Positions 43,663 to 53,791 are shown, numbered from the stretch's first letter. The stretch: DNA of 64,000 nucleotides from Promethearchaeota archaeon (GCA_029838195.1 JALGVJ010000036.1:1-64000); one strand, 5' to 3'. Program-made: numbers and translations. The notes: generated by a model from the sequence alone, not told the origin.

Positions 43663-45300
43663 ATGATTTCCAATGAATATTTGTTCGGAAATGTTGGAAT
43701 CGACAGCATGGCTTTTTATGCACCTCGATTTTACGTGGATATAGAAGAATTCGCCGCAAAACGCCAGGTGGATCCTAATAAGTATACAAAAGGGCTTTTA
43801 TTAAAAGAGATGCGCATACCCGATGTGGGCCAAGACATAATTTCTCTTGGTTTAAAAGCAGCATATATTGCTTTAACGAGAGGTAAAATTTCTCCGAAAA
43901 AGATTGATGCTGTATTCTGCGGAACTGAAACCGAAACTTACGCTGTAAAATCAGTATCAAACATTTTTGCCGAATTACTCGGTGTCTCCGCGAATTGCAT
44001 GACTCAGGACATTTACAACGCATGTGCTGGTGGCACATTAGCTATTTTGAATGCATTGGCGTTAATTGAACAAGGGATTTTGAAAAGGGCCTTGGTGATT
44101 TGTGCGGATATTTCGTCTTATCAAATAGGAACTCCCAGTGAAGCGACACAAGGCTCCGGAGCAATTGCATTCATACTTTCAAGAAATCCACGAGTAGCCA
44201 CCTTTAGTCGGAATTTTGGCAAGGTTTCGGGGAATATAAACGATTTCTACCGGCCCGTTGGGGAAAAAAATGCACATGTTTTCGGGCAATATTCAGTTCA
44301 GACTTATTTAAATTTTCAATTGGCGGCATATGATGATTTAATTCGCAATATTGGAGATTTTCATGCTGATTTTTATACATTTCATGCTCCTTTTGCGAAA
44401 TTGCCAATAAAGACTATGCAGCAAATTATTTTAAAACGCTGGATTAATCACATTGCTAATTTAATAAAGCTCAAGCCAGGTGGTTTTCGGCAGTCAATAT
44501 TAAAAAAGCTTGATTATTTCCTACATGATGTTTCCGTGTTGCCGGAATACCTTTATTTGAAGTTAAAGGAGAGAGGATATAGGTCAGAAACATTAGAGTC
44601 CATGTCCCATTGGTTAATTTCTAATGTTAAGACTCGAGTGCTTCCTCAGCTGAGAGTTCCCTCGCATTTTGGGAATATGTATAATGCCAGCATTTGGGCG
44701 CAGATTATTTATATTCTCGAAAATTTTGCTCATCCGAATGATACGATCTATTGGGGGTCCTACGGTTCCGGCGCTACATGTATTTCAGGATTATTGAAAG
44801 TTCAAGAACGATTTAAAGTAATAACAAGAAGGGGCCCAAAAATAAACCATTTTATTAACCGCAAGGAGCGAAAAAATGTATTAGATTATGAATTAATTAA
44901 AACTGGGAATTACGCGCCTCCTATGGTTTTAGGACAAATTACTGAGCATGAGCTAAATAAAGGAAGGGGATTTACGCTTCATTTTTGCAATGAGGGATGC
45001 CTCATTCCAAGTTTTAAAGGTTTGGATTATTGTCCGAAGGGGCATGAGGGTTTTAATGAACGTTTCTTTCCATTATTTGCGGTGTTGAATTCAGATCCGC
45101 TCATTAAAAGGAATTATAATGAAGCCGATGTGAGTTATTTAAAAGAGGGATGGGTAAGAATATCGGGAAATGTCAAGAAAGGAAATTGCTTGGAATATGA
45201 AATTCGTCGAATTGAGAATAAAAATGAGCAAAACTATAATGCAGTCGGACTTTTGAATTGGATTCCCGTCTATATCGGCCCTATAGATATAATTTATTAA
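43663..45300 (+). CDS. 3-hydroxy-3-methylglutaryl-CoA synthase with C-terminal extension
   Basis: The enzyme condenses acetyl-CoA and acetoacetyl-CoA. It has the catalytic Cys in YNACAGGT (about 121), His in TFHAPF (about 240) and the SYGSGA-like GSYGSGATCISG (about 365). At 545 residues it is much longer than archaeal HMGS (about 350). Between His and the GSYGSGA motif about 60 residues are inserted (VPSHFGNMYNASIWAQIIYI follows the insert). A C-terminal region (about 405-545) contains CNEGCLIPSFKGLDYCPKGH (about 441-465), a possible Cys/His metal site. Extra residues resemble the DUF35/OB-fold regulators of thiolases, here fused. It starts the pathway cluster. Confidence 0.82.
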   Translation: MISNEYLFGNVGIDSMAFYAPRFYVDIEEFAAKRQVDPNKYTKGLLLKEMRIPDVGQDIISLGLKAAYIALTRGKISPKKIDAVFCGTETETYAVKSVSNIFAELLGVSANCMTQDIYNACAGGTLAILNALALIEQGILKRALVICADISSYQIGTPSEATQGSGAIAFILSRNPRVATFSRNFGKVSGNINDFYRPVGEKNAHVFGQYSVQTYLNFQLAAYDDLIRNIGDFHADFYTFHAPFAKLPIKTMQQIILKRWINHIANLIKLKPGGFRQSILKKLDYFLHDVSVLPEYLYLKLKERGYRSETLESMSHWLISNVKTRVLPQLRVPSHFGNMYNASIWAQIIYILENFAHPNDTIYWGSYGSGATCISGLLKVQERFKVITRRGPKINHFINRKERKNVLDYELIKTGNYAPPMVLGQITEHELNKGRGFTLHFCNEGCLIPSFKGLDYCPKGHEGFNERFFPLFAVLNSDPLIKRNYNEADVSYLKEGWVRISGNVKKGNCLEYEIRRIENKNEQNYNAVGLLNWIPVYIGPIDIIY

Positions 45301-45448
45301 TTTCTTGAATGATAATGGTGGAGGGGCATTTGAAGAGGTTAATTATCCATTGAAATTAATTTTTTTCCCGGGCAATAAAAAAGGATCACCCGACATTATA
45401 CACCAAGTAAAGGAATTTCAATCAAACTTTTTAGTTTTTTTAAAATAG

Positions 45449-45456
45449 CTTAAATA
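45449..45456 (+). promoter_or_regulatory. TATA-box candidate for the HMG-CoA reductase operon
   Basis: CTTAAATA lies 48 bases upstream of the reductase ATG in an AT-rich segment. It would drive the three-gene run reductase, mevalonate kinase and the IPK-IDI fusion. Confidence 0.35.
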
Positions 45457-45503
45457 GGCATTTTAATTTTTTTTAGAATCAAATTAAATAGTGAATAACG
45501 CGC

Positions 45504-46775
45504 ATGAAAGAAATTAATTCTCATATTTCCGGTTTTTATAAACTTCCAATAGCGGAACGGCAACAGCTCATTTCAAAAATGGTTGAGTTAACAGCTAAAG
45601 AAGTTGAGATGTTAAGAAATTCGGGATATTTAACGGCTTTGCAGTTAGATATGATGATTGAAAATGTTATTGGAGGATATATTTTACCATTTGGGATTGC
45701 ATGTAATTTTAAAATAAACCAGAAAGATTATCTCATTCCGATGGTAATAGAAGAGCCGTCCGTGGTGGCGGCGGCTTCCAATGCGGCCAGAATGACACGG
45801 AAGCATGGTGGATTTCAATCAGATCCGGTAAAATCTATCATGATATCGCAAATTCAGCTAACCAACATCGAAAATATTGAAGAAGCTCGCAAGCAACTCG
45901 AACAAAACAAGGAGGAAATCTTGAAAATAGCAAACGAGCATGACCCTATTTTAAATAATTTAGGAGGCGGTGCTCTTGATGTAGAAGTGAGAGAAATTGA
46001 CACGAGAAGGGGTAAAATGCTAATCATCCACTTGTTAGTCGATGTTTTAGATGCGATGGGTGCGAATGTAGTGAACACCATGGCGGAAGCCGTGGCACCT
46101 TATATTGAGGAACTCTGTAGGGGAAAAATATATTTGCGAATCGTATCAAATCTAGCAACGCATCGTATTGCGAGGTCTACTGCTATTTTTGATAAAGAAA
46201 TGCTCGGAGGCGAGGAGGTCGTGGAGGGAATTCTTAATGCTTATGAGTTTGCATTAGCAGATCCTTATCGCGCGACCACGCACAATAAGGGGATAATGAA
46301 TGGAATCATTGCATTGACCCTAGCTACCGGAAATGATACCCGAGCAATTGAAGCGGGGGCACATGCGTATGCATCGCTGAACGGACATTATTCTCCTTTA
46401 ACGCGATTTGAAAAAGACGAAAATGGGAATTTAAAAGGAGAGATAGAATTACCATTAGCTTTAGGAATCATTGGAGGAATGACGAAAGTCCATCCCATGG
46501 CGCGATTGGCTCTTAAGATATTAAACGTGAAAAGTGCGGAAGAATTATCGCAAGTCGCCGCTGCTTTAGGATTAGCTCAAAACGTGGCTGCGTTGAGAGC
46601 ATTAGCTTCTGAAGGGATTCAAAAGGGCCACATGGCTCTTCATTCTCGTAATATCGCAAAATTAGCAGGAGTACCCGATCATTTAATTGAAAAGGTTGCT
46701 CGGATCATAGTAAAAGATAAAAAAATTCGAGTAGATCATGCAAAAGAAATATTACAACAGCTAAAAAATGAATAA
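45504..46775 (+). CDS. Class II HMG-CoA reductase
   Basis: The 423-residue protein is the bacterial-type (class II) reductase. The key residues are Glu in IEEPSVVAAAS, Lys in THNKGIMNGI, Asp in ATGNDTRAIEAGAHAYA and His in KGHMALHSRN. The N-terminus (SGFYKLPIAERQQLISKMVE) also matches class II. It makes mevalonate from HMG-CoA. Class I is the common archaeal form, so this gene was probably acquired laterally at some point. Its stop codon overlaps the mevalonate kinase start by 8 bases. Confidence 0.9.
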   Translation: MKEINSHISGFYKLPIAERQQLISKMVELTAKEVEMLRNSGYLTALQLDMMIENVIGGYILPFGIACNFKINQKDYLIPMVIEEPSVVAAASNAARMTRKHGGFQSDPVKSIMISQIQLTNIENIEEARKQLEQNKEEILKIANEHDPILNNLGGGALDVEVREIDTRRGKMLIIHLLVDVLDAMGANVVNTMAEAVAPYIEELCRGKIYLRIVSNLATHRIARSTAIFDKEMLGGEEVVEGILNAYEFALADPYRATTHNKGIMNGIIALTLATGNDTRAIEAGAHAYASLNGHYSPLTRFEKDENGNLKGEIELPLALGIIGGMTKVHPMARLALKILNVKSAEELSQVAAALGLAQNVAALRALASEGIQKGHMALHSRNIAKLAGVPDHLIEKVARIIVKDKKIRVDHAKEILQQLKNE

Positions 46776-47742
46776 AGTGATAGCATGCGCTCCTGGAAAG
46801 AGCATCTTATTTGGGGAGCATGCCGTGGTTCATGGTTATCCGGCCATTGCCTTGGCCATTTCACTTGTCTCTTCGTGTGAAATCGAACAGATCCCGGAAA
46901 AGCGTGTGGAATTATGCCTTAAGAATTCCAATAAGGTCTACAAGCACGATAACGTGGAAAAACTAATAGAGGAACTTCCGAAAAAATACGCACAGATTTC
47001 TACCTGCTTCAGATTATTTCAACAAAACCATGACCTATTATTTGAAAATACCAGAATCACGATTTCTTCCCAATTGTTTAAAAGTTCGGGGTTAGGATCT
47101 TCCGCTTCAATCGCCGTGGCGCTCGTAGAGTCGATAAATGCTTTTCACGATCTCAATTTAACCAAATCAGAAGTTTCAGATATGGCCTATGAGATGGAAA
47201 AAGTAGTTCATGGAACGCCCTCTGGCATTGATAATACCATCTGCACATTTGGAAACGTTATCCACTATCAAAATAAAGAATTTGAATTCATTCCTCTTTC
47301 GAAAGAGGTTAAATTGCTAATCGCGTTCACGAATGTCAGTCATGATACGAAAAGAGCCATCGAGAGAGTGAGGAAATTTAAAATGACTCATCCTGAAAAG
47401 TGTGAAGAAATTTTTGCCCAAATAAGTGAAACTGCTTTGGAAGGTAAGCAGCGTTTAATAGAGGGAGATCTAAAAGGTCTTGGAGCATTAATGAATGAAA
47501 ATCAAGAATTATTGGAGCAATTAGGCGTCTCAAACAAGATAATTTCGAAAATAAACGAAATTACGTTGAAAAATGGCGCATTTGGTTCAAAATTGACAGG
47601 TGCAGGGCTTGGAGGATGCGTGATATCAGTAGGCGAGGAGGATACCTTATATTATTTAGAAAAATTATTAAAAGGGAAAGGATTTCCTTGTTTTGTAGCG
47701 AATTCTGATAATGTTGGTGTGAGGAGTGCCAAGAAAGACTGA
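46768..47742 (+). CDS. mvk: Mevalonate kinase
   Basis: The 324-residue GHMP kinase phosphorylates mevalonate. Motifs: GEHAVVHGYPAIA (17-29), SGLGSSASIAVALVE (about 108-122), GTPSGIDNTICTFG (about 150) and GAFGSKLTGAGLGGCVI (about 272). All catalytic features are intact. It overlaps the reductase by 8 bases and the next gene by 17 bases, so the three form one operon. Archaeal mevalonate kinase products feed the anhydromevalonate branch encoded further on in this window. Confidence 0.92.
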   Translation: MNKVIACAPGKSILFGEHAVVHGYPAIALAISLVSSCEIEQIPEKRVELCLKNSNKVYKHDNVEKLIEELPKKYAQISTCFRLFQQNHDLLFENTRITISSQLFKSSGLGSSASIAVALVESINAFHDLNLTKSEVSDMAYEMEKVVHGTPSGIDNTICTFGNVIHYQNKEFEFIPLSKEVKLLIAFTNVSHDTKRAIERVRKFKMTHPEKCEEIFAQISETALEGKQRLIEGDLKGLGALMNENQELLEQLGVSNKIISKINEITLKNGAFGSKLTGAGLGGCVISVGEEDTLYYLEKLLKGKGFPCFVANSDNVGVRSAKKD

Positions 47743-49630
47743 AATATTTTTATTAAAATTGGGTGGAAGTTTATTAACGGAAAAAAACGTTCCTTTTTCA
47801 CTTAGAAAAGAAACCATTATCCACGTCATTCAACAAATTAAGCGAGCTAGATTAAATGGAAATTTAATTCTGGTTCATGGAGGAGGTTCTTTTGGGCATC
47901 CTTTAGCTAAAGAATACGGTATTGTGAAAGGCATGGACAAATCAATCAAAAATCAAATTCATGGCTTGAGCAAGACCCATCAAAAGATGAATGAACTGAA
48001 TTCTTATATCATTGAGAAATTCTTGGAAGAGAAAATGGCGGTTCTCTCGATTCAACCCTCTAGTATTTTTTTATTGGATAAAGGAACTATTATCGTTCAA
48101 GGAACCAAAACCATTGAATCTTGCTTGAAATTGGGCATCATTCCCGTTTTATATGGAGATATCATATTGGATCCTGAAGGATCCTTCTCAATTCTTTCAG
48201 GAGATCAAATTATTCTTCTCTTATGCGAATATTTAAAAGATCATCACGTAGGCAAAGTAATTTTTGCCACGGATGTAGATGGGGTGTACTTGGAAGAGGA
48301 AGGAGGGGGGAATCCTAAATTAGCTGAAATTTTATCTTCAGATCAATTAGAACACGTGCCATTGGCAACTTTTGGACAAAAAATTGATGTTACGGGAAGC
48401 ATGCGAGGAAAGCTCAACAAAATCAAGAAAATTTGTGAATTAGGTATTTCTGTTCGAATAATTAATGGTTTAAAAAATGATTATCTTTATAAAGCATTAA
48501 AATCCGAATCTTTTCCTTGTACTACCATCCATCCTGAATTTAATATCTCGACGTTTTCAGCAATTAGCAATAGAAAATTAGAACATCTTCGCATCCCTTT
48601 AAACCATGATGTGCAACATGCGAGAAATTATTTTGAGGATGTCATTTTGCTTCATCACGCCTTTCCTGAAATTGATTTTAATGAAGTTGACTTGGCTACT
48701 CATTTTTTTAATAAAAAAGTATCCGCCCCCATTTGCATTGCCGCTCTAACGGGAGGACATCCCCTCTCTTTAAAGATTAATAAGATATTAGCTCAAGCTG
48801 CTGAGAAAGAGAACATCATTTTAAGCGTGGGAAGTCAGCGAGCGGGATTAATTGATGCAGAACTTGAAAAATCTTTTAGTATAGTGCGAGATCATGCTCC
48901 AACCATTCCAATAATAGGAAACATTGGAATCGGTCAAGTTGCACATCCCGATTTTTCCCCAAGCGATTTTAATGCGTGCATTGAAATGATAAAAGCGGAT
49001 GTAATGGCAATTCATTTTAATCCCTTACAAGAACTTCTACAAGATAAAGGAGATATCTCTTACAAGCTATTTGAAGAAAATTTCAAAAAAATTCGACACC
49101 AAACAAAAATTCCCATAATTGCGAAAGAAGTGGGAAATGGATTTAATCCTAAAGTAGGTAAAAGATTGGAAAACATGGGCTTCGATGGATTTGATGTCGG
49201 AGGCGCTGGAGGAACGAGCTTCGCTGCTATAGAATCCCTTCGTAAAAAAAATTTTAATGAAAATTATACTAGAAATTTAGGAGAACAATTTAAAGAATGG
49301 GGAATTCCCACTCCCGCATGCATACGTACTATTAGAAACATTTCTCGGAAACCTATAATAGCAACAGGAGGTTTGCGAACAGGTATAGATATTGCTAAAT
49401 CCATAGCACTTGGTGCAAATATAGGAGGACTCGCTTATAATTTTCTTAAAACAGCATGGAATGATAAAAATACGGGTACGTGCATGAATACAATTAGAGA
49501 AATTCGAACATTGAAACGAGAATTAAAATCTTCACTATGGCTCATGAATATAAAAAATATCGCAGAATTATTCAATAATTTTGAAAAATATATCCTTTCA
49601 GGAGAATTATATTATTGGCTCCATCAATGA
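47726..49630 (+). CDS. Fused isopentenyl phosphate kinase / type 2 isopentenyl diphosphate isomerase
   Basis: The 634-residue protein joins two consecutive pathway enzymes. Residues about 1-260 are isopentenyl phosphate kinase (amino-acid-kinase fold): LLKLGGSLLTEK (about 5-16), HGGGSFGHPLAKEYG with the catalytic His (about 50-65), SILSGDQIILLLCEYL and ATDVDGVYLEE. Residues about 268-634 are FMN-dependent IDI2: NRKLEHLRIPLNHDVQ, PICIAALTGGHPL, SVGSQRAGL and GFDVGGAGGTSFAAIES. The join near residue 262-270 has no gap or stop. Both active sites look intact. The fusion fits the reaction order isopentenyl phosphate to IPP to DMAPP. Confidence 0.92.
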   Translation: MPRKTEIFLLKLGGSLLTEKNVPFSLRKETIIHVIQQIKRARLNGNLILVHGGGSFGHPLAKEYGIVKGMDKSIKNQIHGLSKTHQKMNELNSYIIEKFLEEKMAVLSIQPSSIFLLDKGTIIVQGTKTIESCLKLGIIPVLYGDIILDPEGSFSILSGDQIILLLCEYLKDHHVGKVIFATDVDGVYLEEEGGGNPKLAEILSSDQLEHVPLATFGQKIDVTGSMRGKLNKIKKICELGISVRIINGLKNDYLYKALKSESFPCTTIHPEFNISTFSAISNRKLEHLRIPLNHDVQHARNYFEDVILLHHAFPEIDFNEVDLATHFFNKKVSAPICIAALTGGHPLSLKINKILAQAAEKENIILSVGSQRAGLIDAELEKSFSIVRDHAPTIPIIGNIGIGQVAHPDFSPSDFNACIEMIKADVMAIHFNPLQELLQDKGDISYKLFEENFKKIRHQTKIPIIAKEVGNGFNPKVGKRLENMGFDGFDVGGAGGTSFAAIESLRKKNFNENYTRNLGEQFKEWGIPTPACIRTIRNISRKPIIATGGLRTGIDIAKSIALGANIGGLAYNFLKTAWNDKNTGTCMNTIREIRTLKRELKSSLWLMNIKNIAELFNNFEKYILSGELYYWLHQ

Positions 49631-49771
49631 TTATTTTGTTTCCAAATTTATTTTCAAGGTTTAAAAATAAAAATTGTAAATTACAAGAAAGCGTAAATTA
49701 CGAGAATTTATATTTTAAAGCTTTGGAACATTAATTGAAAAAAAAAAAGATTTTATTTTTAAAATAGATGT

Positions 49772-51514
49772 TTATTGTGCATCCCATTTACCTTCAGCAC
49801 GAGCTTTTTCTATATCTCCCTGAATGCGTTCCTTTAATGCTACATAATCAGTTTTAGAAACGCGATTTAATGGAATTTCATCTACGAAAACAATTAAAGA
49901 AGGACGTTTATAAGAAGCTATTCCTTTGACATGTTTCATGACTTTTTCTTCCGTTAATGTCTTTCCCTCTTTAACCTTTATATATGCAACAATACCTTCA
50001 GTAAATATTTCATGTTTTGCACCAACAACCGCAACCGATTCAACTTCTGGGAGTTCTGCAATAAAAGCTTCTACTTCCGGTGGAAAAACTTGATATCCCT
50101 TAGGTTTAATAAGAAATTTTCTCCTTCCAGCTAAATGTAATCCATCCTCTGCGATATAGCCCATATCTCCCGTATATAAATATTGATCTTTTGAAACCGT
50201 GGCTTTAGTTGCTTCTTCATTGCCAAAATAACCCAAAAATGTTTGCGGTCCTTTAAAACATATTTCTCCTATTTCACCATTGGGTAATTCCTTACCAGCA
50301 GTTCCATCAGGATTCATGGGTTCCCGAATTGACATTGGGTAAATAGGAAAATCATGCCCTAAAGCAGTAACAAATTCTTCCCAATTTTCTTTTACTTGAA
50401 TATACGTGCAAAATCCAGAAGTCTCAGTTAAACCCAATCCCCCTCCAATCATAGGCGCCATTTTTCTTAGTTTTTCCAAAAACGGACGATCTACTGATTG
50501 GCCGGCGCTAATTACAAAACGAAGTGAGCTTAAATCAAATTTCGAATAATTTGGTAATCGCCATTCCATGGCATAAAGTGCTGGAATTTGACCTAAGACC
50601 GTGGCTTTATATTTTTGGACAGCATCTAATGTTTTTTCTGCATCAAAAATGTGTAATACAATGCACGTTCCTCCTCCGAAAATCGTAGTCATGAATTGTT
50701 CAGTATTTCCCCCAACGTGCGAAGGAGGTAAATTTACTATCATTTTATCTGATTGAACAAGACCAAAGCCTTTAGCTAAACACATGTTTTGACAGACAAT
50801 TCCTTCATTTTTTAGCATGGCAGGTTTGGGGAATCCAGTACTCCCTGTGGTAAATATTATCATGATTGGATCTTTTTCTCCTACTTTAGCACATTCATCT
50901 TGATAATCTTTCATGGTTGAGGGTTCTTCTAATGCTTTTTTATATTCTTGTTCTGCTTCCTCAAAAATTTGATATGCTGGAATAATTCCTTTTCGATATT
51001 TATCTTCTTTTGAACTAAATTGGACCACATATTTTAGCCATGGATTGTTTTTCATAACAGCTGCCCCAATCATTCCAAAATTCGCAGCGGATGTCTTTCC
51101 AAGATGACAATACATTTTTGCTTTTTCTTTTAAAAGGGTCAAATTACGCATGATTTCAGGAGGGCGCAATCTTAGATCTAGTGGCGTCCACATTACTCCA
51201 AGTTTAGCACAGGCATAGCCTATGATGATATGCTCAGCTATAAAAGGGAGTGAAGTTACTAAAATATCTCCTTTTCTAAAACCCATGTTATACAATTTGA
51301 AGGCCATGACATCAATTTTTCTTTGAAATTCCTTATAGGTGTATTTTTCCCCCGTATCATAAATAATAAAAGCTTCTTTATCGGGCGTTTCTTTTGCCCA
51401 TTTATCAACGATTCCACATATAGTATGGGGATACGTTTTAAATTCTTCTAGAGACACTTTTATCCTCTCCTTTTTACATGATGAATAATTGTGACATAAA
51501 AAAGAAGATTTCAT
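49772..51514 (-). CDS. AMP-forming acyl-CoA synthetase
   Basis: The 580-residue adenylate-forming enzyme activates a carboxylic acid to acyl-CoA. It has the P-loop TTGSTGFPKPAML (about 219), GGGLGLTETSG, YTGDMGYIAEDGLHLAGRRK and GYQVFPPEVEAFIAELPEVE, followed by the A10-type KTDY near the end. The first 17 residues (MKSSFLCHNYSSCKKER) are not typical; the true start may be an ATG or GTG near SLEEFKTYP. Substrate is not deducible; the medium/long-chain acid type is likely. Confidence 0.88.
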   Translation of the reverse strand: MKSSFLCHNYSSCKKERIKVSLEEFKTYPHTICGIVDKWAKETPDKEAFIIYDTGEKYTYKEFQRKIDVMAFKLYNMGFRKGDILVTSLPFIAEHIIIGYACAKLGVMWTPLDLRLRPPEIMRNLTLLKEKAKMYCHLGKTSAANFGMIGAAVMKNNPWLKYVVQFSSKEDKYRKGIIPAYQIFEEAEQEYKKALEEPSTMKDYQDECAKVGEKDPIMIIFTTGSTGFPKPAMLKNEGIVCQNMCLAKGFGLVQSDKMIVNLPPSHVGGNTEQFMTTIFGGGTCIVLHIFDAEKTLDAVQKYKATVLGQIPALYAMEWRLPNYSKFDLSSLRFVISAGQSVDRPFLEKLRKMAPMIGGGLGLTETSGFCTYIQVKENWEEFVTALGHDFPIYPMSIREPMNPDGTAGKELPNGEIGEICFKGPQTFLGYFGNEEATKATVSKDQYLYTGDMGYIAEDGLHLAGRRKFLIKPKGYQVFPPEVEAFIAELPEVESVAVVGAKHEIFTEGIVAYIKVKEGKTLTEEKVMKHVKGIASYKRPSLIVFVDEIPLNRVSKTDYVALKERIQGDIEKARAEGKWDAQ

Positions 51515-51550
51515 TAATTAAATTTCTTTCATTTTTAAAAAAGAATAATT

Positions 51551-53791
51551 TCAAGGAATTAATTCAAGGCGTCCCTCTAAATTTTCCTCAATTTCTTTTT
51601 TATAAAATAGCATTGGAATATATTTTCCTTTAAACCATAATTTAATGAGATCATTATAATGTTTATGAAAGGGCAATCCTGACTGTCCTCCCGGAATCAC
51701 CCATAATGACTTTCTCCAATCTGATAAATCGTGCAATTGCCGAAAAGAGGGCGCTACGGATACGGCATGGTCATTAAATGGATTGTAATATCCATTATTT
51801 ATTGTATTAGTATCTCCTCCCACCTTAAACGGTCCTATATTTAAGATTTTTGCTTGTTCATTACCACTAGAAAATGGATGAGCTAATGTTAATTGATGTA
51901 GCGTGCCCCACTTCCATTTTTCGTGATTAGGAGAAATTTTTTCTGAAAGAAAGGTAATGGTATCTTGAAGAGTTTTTAAGAGTAATTTCGATAATTCCTG
52001 GGGCTTTTCTTGGTATAGCTTGAAAAGACGATTCAGTTCAAAAGGACAATATCCAAAATATGGTTTGAGAAGCTCCTCTCCGATATAAGGCTTTAAGATT
52101 TCAATAATGGTTTTTTCCCACCACACTTTATAAATCGTACCTCCAATCGTGTCCTTGGTTAACTGGTAATCCCATTCTTCCAACAAGAAGAGAATTTTTT
52201 TTATATCATCGGGAAACTCGATTTTTTTCAAATATTTTAGCATTAAGGGAAGAAGTTCTTGAGCTTCTAACGTGTAATAATCAAATTGAAAGTTTTTAAA
52301 ATCCTCTAAGGTTAAACCATCTTTAGATGCCAAGAGGTCTCTAATTCGATATTGACGATAAGGTTCTGACATGTCCACGGCTAATAATACTCCATTTGGA
52401 GCAATATCCTCGTTAAAATTTGCAGTATAAACAAAACCCCTTTCAGGATTGTATATCGAAAGCAATTGATCAAATTTAGAAAGACCTTTCCAATTATAGT
52501 TTTCAGAAGTTCCCGGCGTGATACGGCATCCATTTCCGTGATTTCTAATGGGTACTTTACCTCCATGTTGTAAGCCTATATTTCCATGAACATCGCCATA
52601 AATGAAATTTTGGGGATTTATCGTTAATGTGCTTAATGCATCTCTAAATTCTTCCCAATTTCTTGCTCTATTTAATTTCATGAACGCTTCAATAGTATCT
52701 TCTAATCTTGCATCGTGACTCGACCATCGTAATGAATACACGTCGGGTAAATCAATCTCATATATCTCATTATCCCGTTCAAAATATTTTACGACGGGGC
52801 CGAATTTTGAAATTAAAATTTCTAAGATTTCTGGCTGAGGTGAATCTTTCACGACTATTTCTTCTTTGATGATTTCGAAATCTAGCCATTTATCATCACA
52901 TTTATATTGATATGGTTTATCTGGATTGATTTCAAGCTTGAAGAGATCAATTGTATCCGCATGTACATTTGTACAGCTCCAAGCAATATTTTCATTATGC
53001 CCCAAAATTACCATTGGGATGCCAACAAATGAAGAACCTATCACGTTGAACTCGGGACAACGTAAATGAATCAAAAACCAAATAGCAGGATTAGTTGCCG
53101 GTAAATGCGGGTCGCCTGCAAATAATACAGAACCCGATTTAGTTTTTTTAGGTCCCGCCACCCATCCATTACTTCCTCTGGAATTTTTCATGTAGACCCC
53201 TTTATTAAGGGGCATTAATTTATTTGCCGTTTCTTCCCCCAATTTTAAGACCAATTGTTCTCTTAAAACTTCAAAAGGGTAGTTCCAATTACTTAAGCCC
53301 CATTCAATCATGCTCAAAATCTTTAAGGAATCTTCCATGGTCCAATCCCTGATCTCAATATTTAACACGGCGAATTCAAGAGGAGGGTTTTTTCGTGCTT
53401 TAGAGATTCCATGATTCACGCCCCTCACGTAAGAATCTAATAATCCATGGAGGTTATCGTGCGCTCTTTCTTTAATTTCCTTGGCACATCTTCGTGCAAT
53501 TCGATGCAATCCAATCATTCTATAATGCCTATCACTAGGGAGCGCACTTTCTCCGATGATTTCTGCTAATTCGCCCGAAATTAATCTTCGAAAAGTTTCC
53601 ATTTGCCAGAGGCGGTGTTGAGCATGAATATATCCTTGAGCAAAAAAGGCATCTTCCGCCATGTTTGCATGAACGTGCGGAATTCCCCACTTATCCCACA
53701 AGATTTCTACTTTATCTTTTAACCCGCTAATTTTTTCAGTACCTTGAACGGGAGGAAATGCGTTTTTTGCTATTTTAAGTAATTCTTCCAT
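51551..53791 (-). CDS. Penicillin acylase-family N-terminal-nucleophile hydrolase
   Basis: The 746-residue protein is of the penicillin/acyl-homoserine-lactone acylase class. It carries the nucleophile Ser in SRGSNGWVAGPKKTKSGS (about 203-220), preceded by an alpha chain of about 200 residues. Other conserved pieces are GDPHLPATNPAIWFLIHLRC, AWSCTNVHADTIDLF, GDVHGNIGLQHGG and HDLSDWRKSLWVIPGGQSGL. It has no signal peptide, unlike the usual periplasmic enzymes, so it is probably cytoplasmic. Autoproteolysis at the Ser is expected. The acylated substrate is unknown. Confidence 0.85.
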   Translation of the reverse strand: MEELLKIAKNAFPPVQGTEKISGLKDKVEILWDKWGIPHVHANMAEDAFFAQGYIHAQHRLWQMETFRRLISGELAEIIGESALPSDRHYRMIGLHRIARRCAKEIKERAHDNLHGLLDSYVRGVNHGISKARKNPPLEFAVLNIEIRDWTMEDSLKILSMIEWGLSNWNYPFEVLREQLVLKLGEETANKLMPLNKGVYMKNSRGSNGWVAGPKKTKSGSVLFAGDPHLPATNPAIWFLIHLRCPEFNVIGSSFVGIPMVILGHNENIAWSCTNVHADTIDLFKLEINPDKPYQYKCDDKWLDFEIIKEEIVVKDSPQPEILEILISKFGPVVKYFERDNEIYEIDLPDVYSLRWSSHDARLEDTIEAFMKLNRARNWEEFRDALSTLTINPQNFIYGDVHGNIGLQHGGKVPIRNHGNGCRITPGTSENYNWKGLSKFDQLLSIYNPERGFVYTANFNEDIAPNGVLLAVDMSEPYRQYRIRDLLASKDGLTLEDFKNFQFDYYTLEAQELLPLMLKYLKKIEFPDDIKKILFLLEEWDYQLTKDTIGGTIYKVWWEKTIIEILKPYIGEELLKPYFGYCPFELNRLFKLYQEKPQELSKLLLKTLQDTITFLSEKISPNHEKWKWGTLHQLTLAHPFSSGNEQAKILNIGPFKVGGDTNTINNGYYNPFNDHAVSVAPSFRQLHDLSDWRKSLWVIPGGQSGLPFHKHYNDLIKLWFKGKYIPMLFYKKEIEENLEGRLELIP

